Of a stretch of 64,000 bases of DNA, positions 55,614 through 63,149 are shown in pieces. The stretch's first letter is position 1. The number at the start of each line of letters is the position of its first letter. Origin of the DNA: JAWKTT01 sp041398965 (GTDB lineage Bacteria > Planctomycetota > Planctomycetia > Planctomycetales > Planctomycetaceae); NCBI GenBank assembly GCA_041398965.1, contig JAWKTT010000003.1, positions 186,001 through 250,000 of the forward strand, written 5' to 3'. The notes under the pieces are model-generated. The model was given only the letters and a program-made list of their open reading frames with translations. It ran no database searches and was not told where the DNA came from. The position numbers and the translations under genes were made by a program.

Positions 55614-56477
55614 ATGATCTTGATCGTGCAAGGATGCCTGCAGATGCTGAATACATTTTATCAACGTGTCCGAAAACGGATTCTCCGGTCGCATTACCGG
55701 AGTGCCGGGTCGTATCCGTTGCAAATCGAAGGGAGACACTTCGATTGCGATGGCGAACATGCGAGGTTCTGGCATCGGCTCGAATTCGGTATCTGGGAGC
55801 CGCAGACTTTTCGGATTCTCAGCGAGTTATTGACTCCGGAGAGCTGTTATTGGGACGTCGGTGCCTGGATCGGGCCGACAGTGCTCTATGCGTCGATGCA
55901 TTGCCAGCAGGTCTTCGCGTTCGAACCGGACCCGGTGGCCTATCAATTCTTGCAGCAGAACGTCACCCGGAATCATCTGGCGAACGTCACGCTGATGCCC
56001 GATGCGGTCGCAGCCGAGACGGGAACTCTAAAGATTGGGCCCCGAAAAGACCGGGCATTTGGGAACAGCAACAGCAGTTTGCTTTGGTCCGACTCTCCCG
56101 AATCGGTTCCGGTGAAGGCATGGACGCCACAAGACTTGATTCTCAACCGACTCGCCAAAATTCCCGATGTCATCAAGATCGATATTGAGGGGGGCGAGTT
56201 CGGTTTGGTGCCCGAAATGCAGTCTTTCCTGCAAGTGCATCGTCCCGCTGTGTACCTCTCGCTCCATGCTCCCTGGATCGAAGGGACCGACCGCGATCGA
56301 CAAGCGGCGATCGAGAAGGTGAGCGAAGTCTTCAGCAATTATCCCTATTGCTACGACGAATCGCTGCAACTCTGTTCGCCACGGGACATCGCCGCAAATA
56401 AGCAGACACAGACTGGCTTTACGGCCTACGTCTTCTCCCCTCGGCCACTGTTCCAGTCCCGAAAACGCTCGGCCTGA
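55614..56477 (+). CDS. FkbM-family SAM methyltransferase
   Basis: 287 residues from ATG 55614 (GGGGGA upstream; ATG 55644 is also possible; longer frames run through the repeat). The methyltransferase core: SCYWDVGAWIGPTVLYAS (motif I), VFAFEPDPVAYQFLQQNVTR, then IPDVIKIDIEGGEFGLVPEM, the FkbM hallmark. Such enzymes O-methylate sugars or other small molecules. It is alone between repeats and may modify a polysaccharide or lipid; substrate unknown. Confidence 0.88.
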   Translation: MILIVQGCLQMLNTFYQRVRKRILRSHYRSAGSYPLQIEGRHFDCDGEHARFWHRLEFGIWEPQTFRILSELLTPESCYWDVGAWIGPTVLYASMHCQQVFAFEPDPVAYQFLQQNVTRNHLANVTLMPDAVAAETGTLKIGPRKDRAFGNSNSSLLWSDSPESVPVKAWTPQDLILNRLAKIPDVIKIDIEGGEFGLVPEMQSFLQVHRPAVYLSLHAPWIEGTDRDRQAAIEKVSEVFSNYPYCYDESLQLCSPRDIAANKQTQTGFTAYVFSPRPLFQSRKRSA

Positions 56478-56791
56478 CGGCGAAGTGATTGCCGTCCGCT
56501 GAACGGTGTCGTGCTGGTGACGAATGAAAAAAGCAGAATGGGCCTGTCGATCGAGTCGTGTTGCGACCTCGTCTTGTGGGAATTCGTGGTGTTTGATAGT
56601 AGACCGTTCGTTGGCGTGTCAGTTTGAACTTAGCGCAACGGCGCAGGCGGTCCGGTGTCGTGGGAGAGCGTGTCGCACATCCCCGGAGGGCTCGCGCCCT
56701 ACCGCTCTGTTCGAGAGAATTGATCCCCGCAATACTCGACGGACGTGGATGTCCTTCGTACGGCTCGCGCTCAATGTTCAGGAGGAACAAC
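56478..56791. other. intergenic region before the DUF1573 gene
   Basis: 314 bp with a short inverted sequence AGGGCTCGCGCCCT near 56690-56705 and no credible gene or clear promoter. Confidence 0.45.
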
Positions 56792-57697
56792 ATGCGGTTG
56801 ATCGGTTCAACAGGGGTTTTGCTACTGCTGGGGCTGGCACCGTTTGTGGCTGCGCTCGTCGCGGAAGTGCATGAGCCCGACCTCCATGAACCGATCGCCA
56901 GACGTGAGTTGTCTCCCTTCATGCTGCGCCAACATGCGGTCAATCTCGGGCCTGTCGGTCCGTATCCTTTGATTGAGGGGCACTTTGACTTCCGAAATAA
57001 CGGTCGATCTCCGCTGACGATTCAGGAGATTAAGCCGAGTTGCGGTTGTCTCAAGTGGCATTTGCATCAGGATCAACAGACATTTGCACCAGGCGAGCCC
57101 GGCCGATTGACCGTGCGACTCATGACCGCGAACGAAGACCCCGGGCCGCATGGCTACTCAGTGGATATCACTTGGAACGACGGCGAGGAGCATGTCAGTA
57201 CGGTGATCTTCCGGGCGACTCTTCCCGAACGAAAGCTCGTCCTGGCACCACACGAACTGATCTTCATGCAGATGCATGGGGCAGCGGATGAACGGACCAT
57301 TCATGTCACCGATTACCGGACGAAGTCGGCTGAGTCGACCTTGGAACTTCTGGAAGTCGCCTCGACGAGTTCCGACGTGACGGCTGAAATCTTGCCGATG
57401 GAAATCGACGAAGCAGGGCACCGTCGTATTCCCATTCGGGTCGAAGTTCCAGCAGAGGTGACGCCAGGGCGTCAACTGGCAAGTCTGCGCATCAAGACAA
57501 ACGATGACGTGTTCCCTATCCTTGGACTTCCGGTCCTCATTGAAGGACGTGTGAGAACCTATGGGCCCACTTTGCCGACGATCGAGAATCTTCCGCCGCT
57601 CGCGTTCCGCTGGCCTGGCTACCCACTCGATGTCTCGCCACTTCCTGCTCGTCGCCCCGCAGTCCAGCAGGTCACCCACGAGACGGTGATTCGGTGA
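56792..57697 (+). CDS. secreted DUF1573-domain protein
   Basis: 301 residues from ATG 56792, preceded by AGGAGG at ideal spacing; the longer frame from 56624 is not needed. A signal peptide (GVLLLLGLAPFVAALVA) leads into a DUF1573 domain: FDFRNNGRSPLTIQEIKPSC, GCLKWHL, FAPGEPGRLTVRL. The C(x)C pair in KPSCGCL is typical. A second immunoglobulin-like half ends the protein (VTAEILPMEIDEAGHRRIPI, RIKTNDDVFPILGLPVLIEG). The family is widespread and mostly of unknown function, exported. It stands alone. Confidence 0.85.
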   Translation: MRLIGSTGVLLLLGLAPFVAALVAEVHEPDLHEPIARRELSPFMLRQHAVNLGPVGPYPLIEGHFDFRNNGRSPLTIQEIKPSCGCLKWHLHQDQQTFAPGEPGRLTVRLMTANEDPGPHGYSVDITWNDGEEHVSTVIFRATLPERKLVLAPHELIFMQMHGAADERTIHVTDYRTKSAESTLELLEVASTSSDVTAEILPMEIDEAGHRRIPIRVEVPAEVTPGRQLASLRIKTNDDVFPILGLPVLIEGRVRTYGPTLPTIENLPPLAFRWPGYPLDVSPLPARRPAVQQVTHETVIR

Positions 57698-57712
57698 CCG
57701 CGTTTCCCTAAC

Positions 57713-57843
57713 GAGCCCGTTGAAGAACGACCGTGGGTCAGATTTTTGAATCTGACAAGAGCATCTCGTCCCCCTTTGTGCCGAGACATCAAACGTCACC
57801 ATGTCTGGCTGGAAAGCCTGACCCACGTTTTTCCTCAGGCTAC
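57713..57843 (+). repeat. ERIC-like palindromic repeat, copy 5
   Basis: 131 bp from GAGCCCGTTGAAGAACGACC to CCCACGTTTTTCCTCAGGCT plus AC. Internal hairpins GTCAGATTTTTGAATCTGAC and GTCTGGCTGGAAAGCCTGAC are clearest here. Its right end reaches the stop codon of the convergent phosphatase gene. Confidence 0.92.
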
Positions 57844-58973
57844 TAACGAGCTGTCGGGACGGGACGAAGCTGGCTGAGGGTGACGCGGTGTTGCAGGGCG
57901 ACTTTCCCTTCCATTGTCAGCACCTGACAGCGGATGACCGGATCAGGAGCGGTCCAGTCGATGGTAATCATGCCGAAGTTCTCGTCGTAATACTTAGTCC
58001 CACGGCGATGTTCGTTCGCTTCGGTGTGCCACTTCGAGGGCTTGTTGATGCTACTCGATGTAACGTCGATGAGTTCGTAGCCTGTGCCGGGGTCATTAAC
58101 GGAAATCTCTGCCGAGTGACGGTCGCCGCTGATGAACAGGCAACCTGTTGCTTTGGTTGCACGAATGACCTCAAACATCCGTTGTCGTTCGAGTGGGAAG
58201 TTCCCCCACTTTTCCCAGTGATTGCCGTCGGAGATGAGCTGAATGCTTGACGCAATAATCCGCACTTCGGCTGGCTGACGGAGTTGTTCTTCGAACCATT
58301 TCCACTGATCTGCCCCGAGGACGGTGGCCGAGGGGTCTGTGTTGCGAGCATAGGGGCCGAAGTCTCCTTCGCCGGGCTCGGGTCGCCAGTCACGCTTGAT
58401 GAGCGGACTGCGGAAGTAGCGGGTGTCGAGCAAGATGAACTGAACACGTCGACCTTCCGGGCCGACGATTTCGGCATCGTACACCCCTTCCCGCGTACGG
58501 CGAGGTGCGTCAGCCGGGGTATTGAGGAAGTCCAGAAAGACCTGCTGAGACTCTCGCTTGAACTCATACTCGACCCCGGCATCGTTCCGGCCAAAGTCGT
58601 GATCGTCCCAAGTCGCGAGGACTGGGCAGAGTTCTCGCAGGGCCTGAAATCCCGGCTCGGCTGCAAGCCTCTCCCACTTCTGCTTGAGGACCGCCATGTC
58701 ATCGCTGTCGCCATAGATGTTGTCCCCGATCAGCAGGAACCGTTCCGGTTTCTGTTCGAGAACGCTCTTCCAGATCGGCTGCGGAAGGTCTTGTTGAATA
58801 CAGGAACCAAACCCAATGCGAGAAATCGGCTCCTCGCCGACAATCACTTGGGGCAAGGCAACGACCATCAACCCCCAGATAAGGAGGGGGTAACAGAGTC
58901 GGCCAGTGAGATACGACAACCGAAGTCGTCCGAAATGGGATTTGTCGGCTCGGGGGAGATTCCGTGTGCACAT
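57843..58973 (-). CDS. PhoD-like phosphatase/phosphodiesterase, secreted
   Basis: 376 residues; start follows AGGAG. A hydrophobic segment (GRLCYPLLIWGLMVVALPQV) is the export signal. PhoD/metallophosphatase motifs: IGFGSCIQ, LIGDNIYGDSDDM, VLATWDDHDFGRNDAG with the metal-binding Asp/His, and FISGDRHSAEI. PhoD enzymes cleave phosphodiesters or alkyl phosphates with Fe/Ca. Substrate not determinable. It converges with the DUF1573 gene over the ERIC-like repeat. Confidence 0.9.
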   Translation of the reverse strand: MCTRNLPRADKSHFGRLRLSYLTGRLCYPLLIWGLMVVALPQVIVGEEPISRIGFGSCIQQDLPQPIWKSVLEQKPERFLLIGDNIYGDSDDMAVLKQKWERLAAEPGFQALRELCPVLATWDDHDFGRNDAGVEYEFKRESQQVFLDFLNTPADAPRRTREGVYDAEIVGPEGRRVQFILLDTRYFRSPLIKRDWRPEPGEGDFGPYARNTDPSATVLGADQWKWFEEQLRQPAEVRIIASSIQLISDGNHWEKWGNFPLERQRMFEVIRATKATGCLFISGDRHSAEISVNDPGTGYELIDVTSSSINKPSKWHTEANEHRRGTKYYDENFGMITIDWTAPDPVIRCQVLTMEGKVALQHRVTLSQLRPVPTAR

Positions 58974-59463
58974 GTCGTAACTCCTGAAGTGGTGATGTCG
59001 TCTGGTTAATCGAAAGGGATACGAGATTCAATCGGACGAGCAGTTGAATCGGGTTCCATTCCCCAATTTGCGAATGCTGACCTTCGGAGGCATCGACAAA
59101 GTGGCGAATGCGCCCGAGAGCTGTGAGGGCATTCCTCGGATTGTGATCCTCACCAACTTGTGATCATTGCTGACAACCTCTCCCTCTCCCCCGCTATCGA
59201 CGTTCCTATTTCAAAGGACTTTCCAGCGGGGGAGAGGGAGTCTCGCGTCGGCTGACGCCTCCGGTCTTGGGCGTTGGCATGTGGGGAATGCCCCCCTCAA
59301 GAGACCTTTCTGGAGTCGGTCTTGAGGTGAAAGGGGGGTTGCGGGTACAAACCGGCTGCCGTTCTGGAGGCGGATGGGGGTCTTGTGGACCATTCTCGCC
59401 CGAAAAAAGAAGTACGACTGACACAGCGGGAGCTGTGAAGCAGCCGCTTCAATATGGCCTTTG
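58974..59463. other. divergent region upstream of mreB
   Basis: 490 bp between the divergent phosphatase and mreB genes. The middle is a family III repeat (59134-59287). No gene seen. Confidence 0.5.
59134..59287. repeat. family III dispersed repeat, full copy
   Basis: Same order as 18294-18452: CCTCGGATTGTGATCCTCAC, CTCTCCCTCTCCCCC, ATCGACGTTCCTATTTC, GGGGGAGAGGGAGTCTCG, TCGGCTGACGCCTCCGG, GCATGTGGG. Perfect hairpin arms around the GTTCCTATTT-type loop. Confidence 0.85.
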
Positions 59464-60540
59464 ATGGATCAGACTCAGACGCAGGCAAGGATGCTGAATC
59501 GTCTTCGACAATGGGCTTGTCCCGATCTTGCGATCGACCTTGGCACCGCCAACACACTCGTGGCGGTGCAGGGGGAAGGGATTGTCGTTGACGAACCGTC
59601 CGTCGTTGCGGTCGAAAAAGGATCGCGGAAGATTCTCGGACAAGGGACGGCGATCGGGAAACTCGCGCGGCAGATGCTCGGTCGAACTCCCGACTCGATC
59701 TCCGCTGTTCGACCTCTGAAAGATGGGGTCATTCAAGACTTCGAGTTGTGCGAAGCGATGCTCACTTACTTCATTCGCAAAGCGACACGTCGGTCGAGCG
59801 GATTGAGGCCGCGGGTGGTCATCGCGGTTCCGGGGGGAATCACTCCGGTCGAGAAGCGAGCGGTGTTTAACAGTGCCGAACGAGCCGGGGCAGGACAGGT
59901 GTTTCTCATTGATGAAGCCCGAGCAGCCAGCATCGGGGCGGGACTCCCCATTTCGGAACCGATGGCGAGTATGGTCTGCGACATCGGCGGCGGGACGACA
60001 GAGATCGCCCTGTTGAGCCTGGGAAACATCGTTGCGGGGGAGTCGATGCGGACTGCGGGTGACGAACTGGATGATGCGATCATCGCCTACATGCGACGTC
60101 ACTTCTCGCTGAAAATCGGCCGCCCCAGTGCGGAGGCACTCAAACTTTCGATCGGGAGTGCCTATCCACTCGAGACGGAGTTGTCGGACGAAATCCGGGG
60201 ACTCGACACGATCAGTGGAACGCCCCGCAAGGCGACGATCACGAGTGAAGAGGTGCGCGAAGCTCTCCGCGATCCGCTGGAGATCATCCTCAACTCGGTG
60301 CGAGATGTCATCGAACGATGCGATCCGGAACTGGTCGCAGACCTCTCGGACAATGGGATGGTCTTGACCGGCGGTGGAGCACTTCTACGCGGATTAGATT
60401 CACTGATGCAGGAACATCTCGGGCTGCCAGTCCGTGTCGCGGAGGACCCTCTCACCACTGTCGCCCGCGGGACTGCCGTCTGCATGGAGCATCTCGGCCA
60501 ATGGCGCGACATTCTTGATTCTGACTTGAGGCACTGGTGA
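59464..60540 (+). CDS. mreB: rod shape-determining protein MreB
   Basis: 358 residues from ATG 59464. Actin-like filament protein that positions the cell-elongation machinery along the inner membrane. Visible: LAIDLGTANTLVAVQGEG (phosphate 1), AVRPLKDGVIQDFELCEAML, VIAVPGGITPVEKRAVFNSA, MVCDIGGGTTEIALLSLGNI (phosphate 2), and the adenosine-binding MVLTGGGALLRGL. Length is normal (330-360). A Shine-Dalgarno is not obvious. Its stop overlaps the mreC start. Confidence 0.97.
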   Translation: MDQTQTQARMLNRLRQWACPDLAIDLGTANTLVAVQGEGIVVDEPSVVAVEKGSRKILGQGTAIGKLARQMLGRTPDSISAVRPLKDGVIQDFELCEAMLTYFIRKATRRSSGLRPRVVIAVPGGITPVEKRAVFNSAERAGAGQVFLIDEARAASIGAGLPISEPMASMVCDIGGGTTEIALLSLGNIVAGESMRTAGDELDDAIIAYMRRHFSLKIGRPSAEALKLSIGSAYPLETELSDEIRGLDTISGTPRKATITSEEVREALRDPLEIILNSVRDVIERCDPELVADLSDNGMVLTGGGALLRGLDSLMQEHLGLPVRVAEDPLTTVARGTAVCMEHLGQWRDILDSDLRHW

Positions 60541-62180
60541 CCAATTCCCTTCACAGACCGAAACCGGTTCTTGAACAGACGACTCCGCGACGGCGTCCCC
60601 CCGATGCCGCCGACGCAGCCGTTCCGTACTCCCCCAGTGCTGGAGTCTCTCGACCGGCTGCCTCTCAGACATCAAACCCCGCGGCTGGTCCGCGTGTCTC
60701 GTCGTTGCACGAAAGCTCTCTTTCAGCATCCGCCGGGATGGGTACGGGACAGAAGCGATCGACGACACAAGGAACTGCTGCGACGTCATCTGTCGGTCGC
60801 GAAGGGGTGGGGACGATGTCTCCCCCCCGACAACAATCTGTTTCAGGCGAAACACCTCGCCGCTCTGTTCCGCCAGCCAATGTGCCGGGGGGGCCGACCA
60901 CTGCCTCCCTGTCGGGTCGCCAATCCCCCCCGTCGACCGACCGTCGAGGGCCAATCTCGACGACTCCGGGAGGTGCGACCACGCCGGCTCACCCGGCTGA
61001 TTCACGCCTTCATGCCCACACACACTTTGACGCCAAGAACTCGCGATTTAGTCTGCGTTCGGGTTGGCAAGCAGGATGCAACATGGCGAAACTGCTGCAC
61101 TGGTACTGTCGTCGAGGAACCTTGAGCCTGTTCCTCTGCTGGATCGCCGGAGCATTGTTGTATGCCCTGCCGAGGGACAATGCCGGTCTCGTGAAGCAAT
61201 CGGTTCGAGATGCGGTCATCCCCGGCAGCACTGCGCTGATGCAATCGGGGGCCGAACTCGCCCGGCATCTCGACACGAGCATCGTCTGGATTCGAGAACG
61301 AATGGCCGATGTTCCGACCGTCGCCATTGCCCCTCCGGAACAGATCGACCAGTCACAACTGCGGCAACTCGAACTTCAGGTGGCCGAGCTGAATCAAAAA
61401 CTTCAACTCGCCCGCACCGGTCAACTCGCTCCGTGGGAGCGCTCTGCCGAAAAGCCGCTGTTTGTGCCCAACCTGCTCCCCGCAAGCGTCATTGGGAAAG
61501 AACGGAGTGAGGGGCGTCGAGCGGTCGAACGGCTGATGGACGCAGGACGACGACAAGGGGTCGCCGACGGCGATCTCGTTATGGAAGCGTCCCGATTGGA
61601 AGCTTCTCTCAACGAAACTCCGGCTGATGCATCGCCGACATTGCTGCTCGATCAGGGAGCGCCGTCCGGAGTGACACTCGATCAACCGGTGTACGCCGGT
61701 CGGGTCGTCGTAGGCCGGGTGCGAGAAGTGGGGCAATGGTCGAGCACCGTGCAACTGGTTCATGACGCCGAATTTCGAGCCAGTGCTCAGCTTGTCCGGC
61801 AGTCTCCTCAGGGGCCAGTGTTAGGGGCTCAGGGGGTTTATCGTGGCGGCGGCCCCGACCGTGCGGGACAACTCACACTCATCGCTGCAACCGAACCAGT
61901 GGCGGTTGGAGATGCAATCTACACCTCCGAAACCATCGGCGGAAACGAAGTACGGATGCTATTAGGTCACGTGATTCGAACGGACTTATCCCCAGGGGCC
62001 CGGGAATGGACCATCGATGTCCGGCCCGCGTTACAACAACCTCCGGTCAAGGTCGACATCCTCACACTCGACCTCCATCCCGATCGCCTCACCCCAGTTG
62101 AGACGACCGCGGACAACTCCGCATTAACTAACACACCCAGAACCGCCACCACGGCAGACCAGTTCAATACATCGAGATAA
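60537..62180 (+). CDS. mreC: rod shape-determining protein MreC with long N-terminal extension
   Basis: 547 residues if started at GTG 60537, which overlaps the mreB stop (GTGA). The first ~180 residues are Pro/Ser/Thr/Gly-rich and probably disordered. A membrane segment follows (GTLSLFLCWIAGALLYALPR), then a coiled coil (QSQLRQLELQVAELNQKLQL) and the periplasmic MreC beta domain (VYAGRVVVGRVREVGQWSST, GAQGVYRGGGPDRAGQLTLI). ATG 61083, preceded by AGGA, would give a normal 365-residue MreC without the extension. MreC links MreB to the periplasmic synthases. Confidence 0.88.
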   Translation: MTNSLHRPKPVLEQTTPRRRPPDAADAAVPYSPSAGVSRPAASQTSNPAAGPRVSSLHESSLSASAGMGTGQKRSTTQGTAATSSVGREGVGTMSPPRQQSVSGETPRRSVPPANVPGGPTTASLSGRQSPPSTDRRGPISTTPGGATTPAHPADSRLHAHTHFDAKNSRFSLRSGWQAGCNMAKLLHWYCRRGTLSLFLCWIAGALLYALPRDNAGLVKQSVRDAVIPGSTALMQSGAELARHLDTSIVWIRERMADVPTVAIAPPEQIDQSQLRQLELQVAELNQKLQLARTGQLAPWERSAEKPLFVPNLLPASVIGKERSEGRRAVERLMDAGRRQGVADGDLVMEASRLEASLNETPADASPTLLLDQGAPSGVTLDQPVYAGRVVVGRVREVGQWSSTVQLVHDAEFRASAQLVRQSPQGPVLGAQGVYRGGGPDRAGQLTLIAATEPVAVGDAIYTSETIGGNEVRMLLGHVIRTDLSPGAREWTIDVRPALQQPPVKVDILTLDLHPDRLTPVETTADNSALTNTPRTATTADQFNTSR

Positions 62181-62352
62181 GGGCATCAAGACATTACTAT
62201 TTCCACGTAACCGAGGCAATGGTTGTGAACATATTTACCAACCGTCCAATCGAGACATCCTTTCCATACTGATCACTAGTCCTTGAAATCCGCCGGCGGG
62301 TGAACTCTTTGTCCAGACATTCCTCAATGCACTTTGCTTCGTGAGAGACGGT

Positions 62353-62886
62353 ATGAAAGCCTTTCCCTATTTAATAGCAGTCTATGCCGCTCTCGTCTTA
62401 GAGACGATGGGGGTCGGGGCGACCTCGGCGGGAATTGAGCCCGGTTGGCTCTTCCTGACTGCGGCTCTCGGCGCCTGGGTTTTCCCTCCAGCAGTTTCCG
62501 TCCTCTTTGCCGGAGGAATTGGATTGCTACTGGACAGTTTGACCGCTTCCCCAATGGGACTCTACGTGACGACGTTGGGAACGCTGGTCTGGATGGCAGG
62601 GATGTTGAAACAGCGGTTTCGAGTCACTTCGCTGACGGGCTTCTTCCTGTTGACGTTCCTCGTTTCCGGAGGTGCCTACGGTGTCGTCACCCTACTGCGT
62701 AGCCTGCCGATTGTTCCGCAATCCTTCGACTGGAAAGCATGGAGCTTGGCGACAACGGCACAGGGGGCGGCGACGGCTCTTACAGGGCTAATACTATTTA
62801 GTATTTTCTACTCATTGTTCTGGTTCATCAAGAATGTCCTGCTTGCTCCGCTGCGTCTTCGTCCGGGGGTGTCGTCCCATTCTTAA
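62353..62886 (+). CDS. mreD: rod shape-determining protein MreD
   Basis: 177 residues from ATG 62353 (GTG 62341 is an alternative). Five to six hydrophobic segments fill the protein (FPYLIAVYAALVLETMGVGA, LFLTAALGAWVFPPAVSVLF, FFLLTFLVSGGAYGVVTLL, LTGLILFSIFYSLFWFIKNV), the small all-membrane pattern of MreD. Sequence conservation of MreD is low; gene order after mreC supports the call. 172 bp separate it from mreC. Confidence 0.8.
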   Translation: MKAFPYLIAVYAALVLETMGVGATSAGIEPGWLFLTAALGAWVFPPAVSVLFAGGIGLLLDSLTASPMGLYVTTLGTLVWMAGMLKQRFRVTSLTGFFLLTFLVSGGAYGVVTLLRSLPIVPQSFDWKAWSLATTAQGAATALTGLILFSIFYSLFWFIKNVLLAPLRLRPGVSSHS

Positions 62887-62889
62887 CAT

Positions 62890-63092
62890 CCTATTGAAAA
62901 ACGTAAGTTAGACTTTCCCGCCTGACCTTGTGTGGTTTGATGTCTCGGAAAGACAGCGTGCGATGTGCTGTTGTTAGATTGGAAAAACAAGACCCACGTT
63001 CGCTTTCCAGCAGGCTGCTCGACAAGACAGCGTGCGTGTGACTCGTGTCAGATTGAAAATCTGACCTACGGTGGTTGTTCCGCAGGCCGCTG
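62890..63092 (-). repeat. ERIC-like palindromic repeat, copy 6 (inverted, one and a half units)
   Basis: A full unit in reverse orientation (TGAAAAACGTAAGTTAGACT, TTTGATGTCTCGGAAAGACA, ACCCACGTTCGCTTTCCAGC, AGGCTGCT) at 62890-63019, then a second partial unit, GACAAGACAGCGTGCGTGTG through CAGATTGAAAATCTGACCTA to CCGCAGGCCGCTGA, at 63020-63092. It separates mreD from the penicillin-binding protein gene. Confidence 0.85.
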
Positions 63093-63149
63093 AAGTGTAA
63101 GGCAGAACAGGAGGGGACTATTGAGATGATTAAAGGACCGTAACTTCTG

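Noticed and set aside
18936..63092. Dispersed repeats as a CRISPR array
   Set aside because: Repeats are separated by kilobases and genes, vary in length, and are palindromic over their full length; there is no regular spacer pattern and no cas gene.
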